The notes beneath the pieces were generated by a model. The model saw only the letters and a list, made by a program, of their open reading frames with translations, searched no databases and was not told the DNA's origin. Position numbers and translations under genes: made by a program. DNA of 64,000 bases from Agroathelia rolfsii (Eukaryota; Basidiomycota; Agaricomycetes; Amylocorticiales; Amylocorticiaceae), in the NCBI GenBank assembly GCA_018343915.1, contig JABRWF010000003.1, positions 4,712,001 to 4,776,000 on the forward strand, in the 5' to 3' direction. Of the stretch, positions 1 to 10,922 are shown one piece after another (positions within the stretch are counted from its first letter, which is position 1; the number at the start of each line of letters is the position of its first letter).

Positions 1-689
1 GGATTAGTAAACGTCACGGCCACCGGAACCACATCAAACAAACATGCGCGGCGCCCGGAATAGGGTTTGATCCCAAGACAGGAGAGGATGGTTTGGTGAT
101 ATTACTACTAGTGCTGGGTGCATCCGAACTGGGCTCGGCGAACGAGGAGGAGGAAGGACAGCGGTAGATAGCCATAGCAGGGAGGACAGGTGTGTGAAAC
201 GTAAATCTCAGTACAGGGGGGAAAGATAGAGACGGTGATGACGATAATGTCTGCGCCAGATCGCTTTTAAGTCGAGATCGCTTGGCTGGACCGTGCACGG
301 CTCGTCCTCGGCGGGGGAAGGAAGGGGGGAATGGACGACTGCTCGTTTGGGCAGGCAAACGACCAGACCAAAGCGGTTCAGAGGCCAAGCAATGTGGATA
401 TTTCACCACTAGAGAGCAACAGTTATCGCTCAGTGCACTAGATGGACCGGCTATCCGGGGATCAGCTCAGCTCGGATGGAGCGCGCACACACACAAACGA
501 AACGGGCGTGCTGACGAGGGGGAATAAACGCCTGCAGGGCCCGTGCCCCGCATAAAGAGCGTATAACATGTGTTTTGAGCCACCGCAGCCACCGCCACCG
601 CCACTGATCTCAGCCACCAGCCACATCCGGTCATCATTACAGTAAGCTTGCTTGAATTTACGAAGTACTATATTTTGCAAACTCTAGAC
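1..689. other. left-edge intergenic sequence
   Basis: No supported gene. The minus strand holds an open frame over 14-409, but its composition is Pro/Ser low-complexity and I find no family signal. It could be the 5' part of a gene running off the left edge. The last ~150 bases are the upstream region of FMC1. Confidence 0.4.
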
Positions 690-1137
690 ATGAGTGCGAC
701 TACCTATCGTCATGTCGTCCGTCAACTCAACAAATCAGTAATGATTCCAACTGTGCAGCTCATCTCTATGATCTCTATGGCTCATGCGTCTTGTTAGTCT
801 CTAGTTCCGCGTGCTTCACGGAACAAAGTGATCTACTCAGCTTTCCGCGACCTCTTCGAGCAGAAACGCGGGGAGAAGGAAGCTACTGCCTTTGACCGGG
901 ACATGCAAAACGTCGCCACGTTCATAAAGGCTCAGCAGAACCACAAGGTGCATAGTTTATATATACAACGCATATTGCTACTACTTACCCTGCTGACAAA
1001 CACGGCGGAAACAGGTATTACTAGACCGTTATAATCCCCTCCTCAACTTTACAGAGGAAGAGCGTCTCAAGGCGACCGCCCGTAGAGTTGGCTTGGATAT
1101 GCCAGTCACCCACAAGCCCGAAGAGCAGTCATCATAA
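690..1137 (+). CDS. FMC1: FMC1-like mitochondrial ATP synthase assembly factor
   Basis: Three exons: 690-737, 798-947 and 1015-1137 (introns 60 and 67 nt, both GT-AG, phase 0), giving 106 residues. The product matches the small Fmc1/C7orf55 family of the LYR-like group, which helps assemble the F1 sector of mitochondrial ATP synthase at high temperature in yeast. Visible signals are an N-terminal TYRHVVRQL LYR-like start, a central helix with a D-M-Q-N-V-A-T-F run, and the family-typical end RRVGLDMPVTHKPEEQ. Animal FMC1 ends with a related GLVGLKLP segment. Length is right for the family (about 110 residues). The start is the first ATG giving the LYR-like helix. No cleavable presequence is obvious. 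The downstream gene is convergent. Confidence 0.8.
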
Positions 1138-1233
1138 TGCTTTACTCTAATCCACCTTATTCGTACATTGACCACTCGTGGATTTTCCCTGCCGCGATTT
1201 GCATATCCTTGCCGACCCCACTATAGCTATCGT

Positions 1234-1235
<2 letters not shown>

Positions 1236-1270
<35 letters not shown>
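1236..1270. repeat. (AG)n microsatellite
   Basis: About 35 bp of uninterrupted AG dinucleotide between the convergent ends of FMC1 and the HMG-box gene. Likely length-polymorphic. Confidence 0.9.
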
Positions 1271-1273
<3 letters not shown>

Positions 1274-1511
1274 TCGTTATGTTTTAATTAATCAGACAGA
1301 GTATAGATACATGCTAACAATACAGAACAAAAGATACTATGGATACAATACAAAAAGGTCGTCAATGGTCAATGACAGCCCTCAAAATAGTCCAAGAGAA
1401 AGTATATGCAGCCTGCCGCACTCTTCTCAAGTAACATACGACATCAAAAGAGAAAAAAAAATTGCTCAGAAGGTAGATGCCCATACTCGGTAACCTAAAC
1501 TGTTTCGTTTC

Positions 1512-2926
1512 TCAAAGGGAAGACTCTTCTCCGCCCGACGGGCTAGACTGGGCGAGCGAAAGCGCGAGCTCATCCATCAAGTCTCTACTGATTGGGGGAA
1601 TCGTCAAGGCGGTGGCCGCAAACACTTCCTCCTTGAGGATCTCAGAATGGCTAGTGAGCTCCTCAGGATACTGGCCAAAGTTTGTTTGGTCGTTCGGAGA
1701 GCTGTTCTGCCAGGGCACAGGCAAGAAGGTTTCATCATGCATGTTGAAGTGCAAGTCATGAGGATTCTGTGATAATTTCGGTGAGATGACGTTTGAAAAG
1801 ATGGAGATGGGGAACATAAAGAACCTACCACACCGGCCATAGCATTGACCACACCCGTGTCGCAGGGACCATTCCACATAGGTGCCACCATAGATATATC
1901 AGGAACAATAGGAGGGAAGCGATAACCCATCAACGCGATCTGGTTGTATGAGGTGAATGGCTGCTGGTAGAAAGACACGGGTACCGCCATGCCCTGGGTC
2001 AAGGAAGCCGCCTGATGAAGAACTCCCGGATTCCTGATCTCAACCGGAGCGCTGGTAGACGAGGATGCCGCACTGCCAGGCGACACTTTGCGCTTACTCT
2101 TACTCTTGCTCTTGCTCTTGCCCGAAGCAGCAACAGCAGCGACAACAACGACCGGCTCCCCATCCTTCTTCGCCTCCTTCTTCCCCCTGACCCTCCGACG
2201 GCCCTCGGCAGGCTTCCCATTACTCTTAGGCAAGCTGGGCATATACCTCTCCCGCAACATCTGCAAACGCTCTTTCTCCTTATCCGCCACCTCCGGATCG
2301 ACCTGGCGAGCCTTTTTCCGTGCCGTCTTGCCTGTCCCGCGCGGCGCGGGCGTGAACTTGTAGTTGGGGTACTTCTTGTTGTGCTCCTCCAGCGTCACGG
2401 CCGCCTTGTCGTGCCATACCTGCCTCTCCTCGGCCGGCATGAGGTTCCACACGGCGCCGACGACGCGGCTTAGATTCTGCTGGCGGTGCTCCTCGTGGTA
2501 GGGGATAATTCCATCTTTTAGAAACGCAGAGCGGAAGAGCATAAACGCGTTGGCGGGGCGGGGAACGTGCGGTTCGGGCGCCGCCGACGCCGCCGCCATT
2601 GTGGGAGCTTCGGAAGCTGGCATGGTTCTCGGCGCTGCGGTCATCTGCATCATAGAGGGGATCGACTCCCCGGCGGGCGAAGATGACAACTCAAAGGAGG
2701 GGAGTGTGTGGTAATAATATCCATGGCGCGGCGCAAGGGGGCTCGAGTTTAAGGTGTAATAGGGCGAGGAGGGTACCATCATCAGACCGTCCCGTCCACA
2801 AGCGATGGAGGACGACGCTGGGGAGTTCGACCAGGCAGACGAAGGAAGTTCGGAGGGGCTTTCATGATCGAAGGTATACAAGCTGGTATATGGGTGTTGA
2901 GAACCAAGGCCGAGTAGATCTAACAA
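1512..2926 (-). CDS. HMG-box transcription factor
   Basis: Two exons read leftwards: 2926-1829 and 1766-1512, with a 62-nt GT-AG intron in phase 0, giving 450 residues. A single sequence-specific type HMG box starts at about residue 125 with RPANAFMLFRSAF and continues through a conserved W and the basic end HNKKYPNYKFTP. This resembles the MATA_HMG/SOX class used by fungal mating and development regulators. After the box come a charged helix (KEKERLQMLRERY) and a Lys/Arg-Ser stretch (KSKSKSKSKRK) that should act as a nuclear signal. The N-terminal 120 residues and C-terminal third are Ser/Pro-rich, as in activation regions. Mating-type homeodomain or STE3 genes are not nearby, so a mating role is not implied by context. 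Target genes cannot be read from the sequence. Confidence 0.8.
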
Positions 2927-3912
2927 ACCGTAAAAAAAGATCAGTGTTCAGACACCCAAGTTTGGATAATGAAAGTACACTATATACCATTGGAGTTCAA
3001 CAAATGAGCTTCTGCCATTGGTAAATGTGCCATGACGTGATGATAGGCAAATGATTAAATGAACAAATGTCAAAGATATGGGTTGAGAGATGATGACCCA
3101 AGGTTGGGGGAGGGGGAATATTGTTGGTAAGATAGGAAGATGGAGGATACACAGCGCAACATCGTTGAATTTATGGGAATTCTGGGTTGACCGCTTGAAC
3201 AAGCTATTCTTTCACGAATTAGTCGTGAATGCATGATGGACGTCGTTGAGGGTAGCGGCGTGGGCGCTCGAAAGGACGTTGAGCGCGCTCGGAGGCGCAG
3301 TCATGTGACTTGGACAAAGCAAGCCGGCAGATCCCGTCCTAAAACTTTGGCGCAGGTCTGAGCAGTCTGTGCTGGGCTCCGCCTCGTGTTGGCCGCGAGG
3401 CGTATGAAGCAGCTCATTCTTGGGGGAGCGTGTTAGCATTTCACAGTCACATCAAAAAAGAAAGACACTGCGAAATAATGGAAGGCGCATCTGCGGGTAC
3501 CGGGTGATATAAGGACAGAATTTTCATTGTAGTTTGTTCTGCTCTGCAACAGCCGGACCGCGCGCCGTGCACGAGGTAGAATCCGCATTGCTTATACCCC
3601 AAGGGTGCATGAATATTAGCGATATAGGTAAGAATTCGCTGCGATATAGTCGCTGATTATTTGTACAGGCTTTGTAACCGCAAAGTAGCGTCATCGCTGG
3701 GCCCCCGAGTTTTGAATGGGTATAACTTGATTCTTGGTCTCTCAAAGTGCGCCTTCGGTCAATGTGTGCATGTATAGAAGGATATTCTGGTGACAAGGTG
3801 TGATTATCGATTAGTATGTATTACTTCTATAATAAAGATGTACAATTGTAAATAACAATAATCCTCGTACGCGAATTATGATGCACGTACTTGACAAGAG
3901 TAAACTTCTATA
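2927..3912. other. intergenic: HMG-box promoter and SUA5 3' flank
   Basis: About 1 kb between the start of the HMG-box gene and the stop of SUA5, both on the minus strand. Only short open frames without codon-like composition or family match. Probably the HMG-box upstream region. Confidence 0.5.
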
Positions 3913-5181
3913 TTAGACATCCGATATCCATACGGTGTCTCCCGCCGCCTTTTTAACCCTGTTCATGACCGCCAACCCTTCATTTTCCTCCGAAATCCCT
4001 TCAATGAGAATAACATGAACACCTTGTCTCTCCAACGTTAGGAGGCCATCAAAAAGACGGTGGGCTGTCGTCGCAGGATCTGAAACAGCCCCAAGCGGAA
4101 AGCGAGTCCATTCGATTGCCGGATCTAACGTGGCTCGAGACAATGGGGAATCTGACGGCGCTAAAAGGCCGACTTTGAGCTTGATATGTGATGACGCATA
4201 GTCTGCCTTTAAAGTATCAACAAATGATTGTAATGTGCTTGTAGAAGTATGGGGAGGTGCATGGGATGAAGTCATGAGAAGGGTGACGGGCACTGAGGGA
4301 GAGTAATGACGGTATTTCATGCCTGGTGTTGTCGGGGCACTCTCCATGACTTCGTCGCTGTAATCACGGCGATGGACTAGCACCTTAGGGCGAGTTGTTG
4401 ACTCGTGTGAGTATTCATCCTTGATTGCCTCTTCTATCTGTTCTACTGTGAGCCCGCCCGGCCGCAAAACTCGTATGTTCCCGTCAGGATGCAGGCCATC
4501 AACAACTGTGCTTTCCAATCCGAACCCACAGGAACCGCCATCAAGAATAACTTCGATTTTGCCCTCCAAGTCTCGATGTACATGTTCCGCGCGTGTTGGG
4601 CTGGGTTTTCCTGACGTGTTAGCGCTGGGAGCTGCAATGGGAGCACCAGTTAACGCAATAAGAGCCCGTGCTACAGGATGTGACGGCATCCGTATTGCGA
4701 CGGTTGGATGTTTTGCTGTTATTATGGTAGGTACCATGTTGGGATCGCAAGGAAATAGCAAAGTGAGCGGTCCGGGCCAAAATCTTTTCATCAAGGCTGT
4801 ATAGATTCGTGGTATTTGGTAGTCGCCGGGAAGAAGTGGGTGCATCATCTCATGCGACGACACATGCACAATAAGTGGGTTGTCTGGAGGCCTGCCCTTT
4901 GTCGAGAAGATTTTCGAGGCGGCATCCTCTTCCAAAGCTAGAGCTCCCAAGCCATAGACAGTCTCCGTTGGAAACGCAACACAGTGATGAGCTTTTAGCT
5001 GTTCAGCAGCAGTTTTGAGGGCATTTTCAGATGCAGAAGACGAGATCGTGGGTATGGTAGCACCAGGAAGGAATGAGATGGAGGTTGGCTCACAGTCGAG
5101 CACTCTGGTAGAAAACTTCATGATCGATGATAAGAGACGTTGCTGTTGGATCAGCCGCCGCAGAGGGAGCAATGATAGCAT
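3913..5181 (-). CDS. SUA5: threonylcarbamoyl-AMP synthase (Sua5/YrdC)
   Basis: Single exon, 422 residues, one of few intronless genes here. Sua5 makes threonylcarbamoyl-AMP from threonine, bicarbonate and ATP, the first step of the universal t6A37 modification of ANN-decoding tRNAs. The YrdC core runs from about residue 55 to 245, with the substrate-pocket segments FPTETVYGLG, KGRPPDNPLIVH and APSANTSGKPSPT. The C-terminal Sua5 domain follows a linker with a TPGMKYRHYSP motif. The first 20 residues (MLSLLPLRRLIQQQRLLSS) look like a mitochondrial presequence, and a second in-frame Met (start of MKFSTRVLDC) would give the cytosolic form, matching the dual localisation known for this enzyme. Start codon faces DBP8 across 216 bp. 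Confidence 0.93.
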   Translation of the reverse strand: MLSLLPLRRLIQQQRLLSSIMKFSTRVLDCEPTSISFLPGATIPTISSSASENALKTAAEQLKAHHCVAFPTETVYGLGALALEEDAASKIFSTKGRPPDNPLIVHVSSHEMMHPLLPGDYQIPRIYTALMKRFWPGPLTLLFPCDPNMVPTIITAKHPTVAIRMPSHPVARALIALTGAPIAAPSANTSGKPSPTRAEHVHRDLEGKIEVILDGGSCGFGLESTVVDGLHPDGNIRVLRPGGLTVEQIEEAIKDEYSHESTTRPKVLVHRRDYSDEVMESAPTTPGMKYRHYSPSVPVTLLMTSSHAPPHTSTSTLQSFVDTLKADYASSHIKLKVGLLAPSDSPLSRATLDPAIEWTRFPLGAVSDPATTAHRLFDGLLTLERQGVHVILIEGISEENEGLAVMNRVKKAAGDTVWISDV

Positions 5182-5397
5182 ACCGTATCAGCCAAAGTGT
5201 GAAGAATTTTGCTGACATAACGCATTTGTTCCGCAAAATATTATTTGTGTTTTGTGACATGCAAGCACTTTCATCAGGCTCATTAGAAAAACTCGACGCT
5301 TGGTGCTTTCAAGTCTCAGTCATTCTTCTCTAAGGGCTGTCTAGGAATAGAAGATCAGAATCTCGCTTGCTTAAATTATAATAAAGACGCAAATACC
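5182..5397. promoter_or_regulatory. divergent promoter SUA5 / DBP8
   Basis: 216 bp between two outward-facing start codons; must carry both core promoters. An AT-rich patch near 5370-5395 lies just before the DBP8 start. No specific factor site is claimed. Confidence 0.5.
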
Positions 5398-7482
5398 ATG
5401 GCTGGTAGCAAGAGAAAACACATGAGCCTTGACGATCTCATGCGTCAACAGGAGGATACCCTGTCAAAAAAACATCGCTTAGACCCTAGCTCCGTCTCTC
5501 TGCCAGACGAATCTGATACTGTACTCGATGATGATGAACCTCAATCAGAAACTGCTTCCGAAAACGACAATGAAGACGTCTCTTCCGAGTCAGAATCGTC
5601 AGGACATGAAGATGCTACTCCAGCTCCAGAGCAGTCTTCGGGTCGCCTTAATCTCTCCAAGATAATCTCCAGAAATTCTGCCTCTGCTTCTCAACAAAAG
5701 GCCTCGGAAAATGGGAAAGCACCTGAGGCCATTAAATCTTTCTCTTCACTTGGAATATCCACCCCCCTTCAATTGGCATTGTCTAGTATGTCGATCATAG
5801 CACCAACCGAAGTACAAGTTGCATGTATACCGCCATTACTGGAAGGTATGCAGCTCTTATATAAAACCACGCATTTTCTAAGGTCCATATCGTTAGGCAG
5901 GGATTGTGTAGGAAATGCCAAGACGGGATCAGGAAAGACAATCGCGTTTGCCTTGCCTATCCTTCAAAAATTATCTGTCGACCCATATGGCATATTTGCA
6001 CTCGTACTTACGCCTACTCGGTAAGACGCCGTATTTGTAAGATTTTGACATTCAATAACCTACCGGCAAGTCAGAGAACTTGCATTCCAGCTTTCCGAGC
6101 AATTTGCTGTTCTCGGCCTTGGCTTTAACATCAAAACGTCGGTCATCGTGGGTGGAATGGATATGATGTCTCAGGCGCTCGAATTAGCTAATCGTCCGCA
6201 CGTCGTTATCGCAACGCCGGGTCGGATAGTTGACCACCTCCGGAGCAGCAATGACGAATGGAACCTGTCTCGTGTCAAGTTTCTGGTTGGTACATCACAT
6301 TTAATGCTTATGATATGTTTTGATCCAACTCCAATCCACAAATCCACTCTCAGGTTTTAGATGAAGCAGACCGATTACTGACGTCGACGTTTGCCAACGA
6401 CCTTGCGTACATCTTTAGCGCTATACCTAAGGATAGGCAAACATGCTTATTTACAGCTACGCTGACGCCATCGATTGAATCGTTGATTCAAGCGTCTCCA
6501 AGGCCAGGGAAGCAACGTCCTTTTGTTCATCGCATGACTACTAGGTAGGTAATCGTAATCTAATCAAGGCAAACTCTGAGGGTACTGACGTCACAAGCAG
6601 CACCCAAACTGTGGATACACTCGAACAGAAGTATATGCTCGTTCCATCCCACGTGCGGGAGCTCTACCTCTTTTACTTACTCTGTCATCCACCTGAGTCA
6701 ACTTTATCGACAAGACGTGCACCACCGGAGCAGCGGAAGGCGTCCCGGAAGGCACCAAAGACGACGTCACGGCCCAAGTTGGCTAAAACAGACGTGGACG
6801 ATGAGCTAGAACAACCACCTCCGACAATCATCTTCTGTCGCAGGGCTCGTACAGCAGCGTATCTGACCCTTTTGCTGAAGACGCTCCGCATTCGCAGCGC
6901 TGCCCTGCACTCGCGCCTTACGCAGCGCGAGCGTCTAAACTCACTCCAACTATTCCGTTCATCAGTTGTACCTGTTCTAATCTCGACTGATGTGGGGTCT
7001 CGTGGTTTGGACATTGATGATGTGGCGCTCGTCGTCAATTGGGACATGCCAGATGAGCCAGAGGAATACACTCATCGAGTGGGCCGTACCGCACGTGCGG
7101 GAAGACAAGGTGTAGCCATTAGCTTCGTCACTGAGCGTGACGAAGAAAGAGTTCTCCGGATAGAGAACCAAATCCGTGAGTCTTTCACCTTGACCATTGC
7201 TCCGGACCGGACCTTGCTTGCTGACATGGGGCACCGCAACAGATCTCAGACTGGAGGAATTGGTCCTTCCGGAAGCAAAAGTGCTTGAGGGTCTTAGTCA
7301 GGTCTCGACCGCTAAACGGCTTGCAAATATGGTTTGTTGCATTTTTGTTCGCAAATTGTCAGACATAAGTGGAGCCGGCTAATGTGTTTTGCTTGCAGGA
7401 ATTGCACGACTCACACTTTGGGCAGCGAGAGGAGATCCACAGAAAGAAGCAGAGAAAAGAGGGTACTCTTACCAGTGTATAG
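5398..7482 (+). CDS. DBP8: ATP-dependent DEAD-box RNA helicase Dbp8
   Basis: Seven exons: 5398-5845, 5897-6020, 6075-6285, 6354-6544, 6601-7175, 7243-7331, 7399-7482, giving 573 residues. Dbp8 is a nucleolar helicase needed for early 18S rRNA processing. Helicase motifs are in order: Q-motif region [11 protein letters not shown], motif I AKTGSGKT (157-164), PTREL, TPGR, DEAD (264-267), [14 protein letters not shown] and [13 protein letters not shown] (483-495). The acidic Ser-rich N-terminus (residues 30-80) and basic C-terminus ([13 protein letters not shown]) fit a nucleolar Dbp8 rather than eIF4A. Intron 1 is 51 nt without an in-frame stop, so its retention would insert 17 residues just before motif I. 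The sixth exon is only found by splicing at 7176 (gtgagt), which brings [12 protein letters not shown] into frame. Confidence 0.92.
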
Positions 7483-7901
7483 GTAGACATCACTCTGCAT
7501 TTGGATCTGATATCTAGAATATGAGTGTTCTACCCTTTTCGCTTGGGCTGCGTTCAGTGGAGTGAGAAATGGGCCAAGGTAACCCCGCTGCGGAATGGAG
7601 CTGATATTGTGCCCGAGTGCCGTGCCGCTGGCGATATCTTTTGTGAGAAAAATGAAAGTTGTGGCTCCAAAATGGCAAATTAGCACGGAAAGTACTCCGC
7701 CACCAGCGCGCGACTGTGACTGCTAGCATTTCTGCCAAACACTTTCACTGCTCTTATACCATCAAGGTGCTCTGTCTAGCGCCAGTCTCTCTTCATTGAC
7801 CTAGCCCAATCGGACCGTACGTCTGTGAAATTATACGTGCATTTACCAGCATCTTCATGTATCCTTCGTACAGTCTCGTCGATCTCTATACACACAAGGC
7901 A
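7483..7901. other. intergenic: DBP8 3' end and promoter of the BTB gene
   Basis: 419 bp between tandem plus-strand genes; nothing coding recognised. A possible upstream in-frame ATG at 7857 could extend the next gene by 15 residues. Confidence 0.5.
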
Positions 7902-9300
7902 ATGGATAACTCTGACTGGGATTCAGTTCTCCAGTTCGTTACTGAGCCCTACGACCTTGATGGTGCCGACAAGCCTGTGGCCGAGAGCTCAGATAGTATC
8001 TGTTGGCCCCGTGTTGGTGAACCCACAAATTCCGCAGTAAGGCATGCCGGCTCCGCGATCTTGACTTCACCTCAAGTCCCACCCACGCCTCCGGTACGGC
8101 CTCTTGAACGTTTTCATTCAACAACCCGTTACTCATGTCCATCGTCTTACTACAGGAATCAAATAAGGGCACCCCGCCAGAGCAAGATTCAAGTACTCTT
8201 GTCTCTGTCTCAACAACCTTCTATCCCGGGGCCAACCTAGATCCAATACCGCCAGATATTGTCCTTCTTACGGTAAATATTGATTATCAATACCGACTTT
8301 GCCGCCACGCGCTAAACCTATTATCTTCTCTTATCAGGCAGACCAAGTTTTTTTTTACGTTCATTCCCACATCCTCCTCGCCGCTTCGTCTAACGGCTTC
8401 CGGCAACTACTTCCTCCTCCTCCCCAGGTCGATGGAGCTCACCTGACACCATTGATTGCGGTGCCAGAAGAAGCAGCCGTTCTCAATATTGTTCTACATG
8501 CAATACATGGCATGTCTTGTGCACACTATTCCCCTTCCTTTAATGACCTACATGCCGCCGTCGTATCCCTTAACGCTTTCGGCGTTTCCCTAAAGGCCAA
8601 AATTGCGCCAACACAGCCGCTCTTCAACCTCCTACTTTCTCACGCTCCCCTGTCTCCCCTTGAGCTGTATGCACTCGCAGCTCATTATGACCTTTATGAT
8701 CTGGCAGTCTCAACATCTTCACACCTTCTATCCCTTTCCCTTTCTACCGTCACGGACGAGCTTGCGGAGCGCATGGGTCCCTTGTACCTGAAACGCTTAT
8801 TCTTTTTGCATTTCGGACGGGCGGAGGCCCTCAAACGGCTTCTTCTCGCCCCTCCGCATCCACATCCACCGACATCGCAATGTGACTTTACGGAACAGAA
8901 AAAACTAACCCGTGCATGGGCACTAGCATCTGCTTATCTCGGTCCGTGTCTGCTTTGAAATCCAGATTGTTGAACATTAGAGCTAATGGTGTGTCGCACG
9001 CAGCATGGGATGCCAGACCAGGTTCGTTAGTTACCCCCGTCGTCATGCAAAGCAAGTGACACTCTCCCTTACACTGATGTCACTCTTGATAGATCTATCC
9101 ACGGGAACAATGGAGTCCGCGCTAAATCCGCTAGCTGAACATCTTACCTGTGAACAATGTCGGTCTACGCTCACCGAACGGATAAAAAATCTGATAGCCC
9201 AATGGTCCATAGTACGGGTAAGCCTTTTGGTTTTGCCTAGTCTAGTTCAAGACATGCCTAACTATAACTTGTTTGATTCGATACATAGAGGACAATATAG
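7902..9300 (+). CDS. BTB/POZ-like domain protein (basidiomycete type)
   Basis: Six exons: 7902-8093, 8156-8272, 8338-8941, 9004-9021, 9093-9217, 9289-9300, giving 355 residues. Residues 1-100 are Ser/Pro-rich and probably disordered. From about residue 104 the sequence ADQVFFYVHSHILLAASSNG matches the first strands and helix of a BTB/POZ domain, a dimerisation fold that often acts as an adaptor for Cullin-3 ligases. The rest is helical, with an AHYDLYDLA segment. The C-terminus carries HLTCEQCRSTLTERI, a CxxC pair, followed by a conserved-looking WSIVRRTI end. Exon 4 is an 18-nt microexon, and the last exon encodes only three residues plus stop. Phase is exact at every junction. Partner and process are unknown. 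Confidence 0.75.
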
Positions 9301-10922
9301 TGCATATCTTTTGATTTTTTTTTATCTCGTTAATTTTCATGGCTGTCTGCATTTGCCGGTTACACTCTAGCCCCATATACCCCTTCTGCATTCACGATTA
9401 CCCGGCGCCGCAAGTCGACATCAAGTTGCGCACGGCCGAAAAATACACGTAAACGGCTTCTGCGTGTCGACTTCCCCGGCGTTTCAATGAACCGCATTCC
9501 TTATTTTCGACAATATAGCATAAATATCAACGAACTCTGTCTATATATTGTTTGGCAGTCCTAGTTATGTTTTATAGCTAATCCTGTACGACTACACATG
9601 CTTATTCTTCGTCCTTACTTTCTCCTCGTTCCTCTCGTCCGGTATGACAGTCTCGTATATTATCTTTCTCCGTGTAACAAAATTCTTACCTGATTTTTCT
9701 TTTCTCATTATTGCACACCCGCTTGTGCCTACGGTTTCAATAATACCAGCCTCGAGCACCATGCCCTCTGTTGCCGCCAGCTGCCCCGCCTCGTACACGC
9801 TTTCGCTCGGCTAATCGGCTCCCAAGAGAGAGCAGCACTTTTCAACCCGTGACCTCATCTACAACCACTACCGCTGTAACTATCATCACCTCATAATTAG
9901 ACCGATAAGCCCCCCATCATCACTTCCCCGTTATTGAACCTCCAGGAAGGAGGCACGTACACAAGGATGACGGACCCAGGACTGGGCCGGCCGCAAACCT
10001 TCGTGTGCTAAACGTACCGATCACAACCTCGCTTTCCTGACGATGCACCACCCTAGTGGCCACTTCCTCACTTCTAATCGTACCCTCCTTTAGCCCCTTC
10101 TCCTCCCCTCAATCCCAGCTATCTACAGCTCTCCGCTTCTCTGCTGTCGTCATCGGATCCGACACAATGGGATAAGATGCACCGCACACACATATACACG
10201 CCGTGATGTGGACCCCCCCCCTTCCTCCCCTCAATCTCAATCTATATCATATCCCACCGCCTTCATGATCCACCCGTCCCCTTTGCCGCAGGTAGGCAGA
10301 ATACTAAGAATACCCACGTATAGGAGTGTGTTGTATTGTACTACAACCACATGAACTATGATAACGTCATGGCTGGCTAAGCTAAGCCAAGCCGAAACAA
10401 ACGTAAAAGGAGCCCTTTACCCTTCTTCGCACATACGGCTGCATACAAACTATGGAGACGCACTAGCGAAGGAGCACAGACCGGGAGGAGCTTTCGTTTT
10501 GGGTATTACACAATTCAAAAACATGTGGAGAACCCGTCCGATGAGCAGGGCAAACTAGAAGGACGGAAGAAGAGCAATGAATGAGTAGGGTGGAGTTGGA
10601 GGCTTGGGAGGAGGGGTTGTGAACGGCAAAGGGGACTGGATTACTATTTAAGATGAAAATGGATAGAATGGATTTATGGATTCGGATATGGAAAGATGGT
10701 GACGGTGATGTGGGTGGTGATGTGGGTGATGACTCCGCAAGACGGCACTGGCGAGGCACAAAATGCATATGCAAAAGCACCAGAATGAAAAACGAGCATG
10801 TGGGTCGTGGTACCGGACGTAAAAAAAAATCAAATGAAGAAATCCGTGTTGGAAATTGTATCTGCGTATTATGGTATGCGACCGATGGGTTGGTAATGTT
10901 GGTATATAAAAGGTTAAAACGA
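9301..10922. other. 1.6 kb intergenic between convergent genes
   Basis: Lies between the stops of the BTB gene (plus) and MOB1 (minus). It is CT-rich on the plus strand around 9830-10270. A 68-codon minus-strand frame over 9592-9798 and longer low-complexity frames at 10463-11002 have no family support. I see no gene. Confidence 0.5.

Noticed and set aside
14..409. 131-codon minus-strand open frame at the left edge
   Set aside because: Pro/Ser low-complexity, no splice partner visible and no family signal; could not be supported as a gene.
1999..2473. Several overlapping Arg/Leu-rich open frames inside the HMG-box gene
   Set aside because: Antisense or frame-shifted shadows of the real coding strand, whose Ser/Lys repeats read as Leu/Arg runs on the other strand.
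1512..2926. HMG-box gene as part of a mating-type locus
   Set aside because: No homeodomain pair, pheromone receptor or CaaX pheromone precursor was found nearby; one HMG box is not enough.
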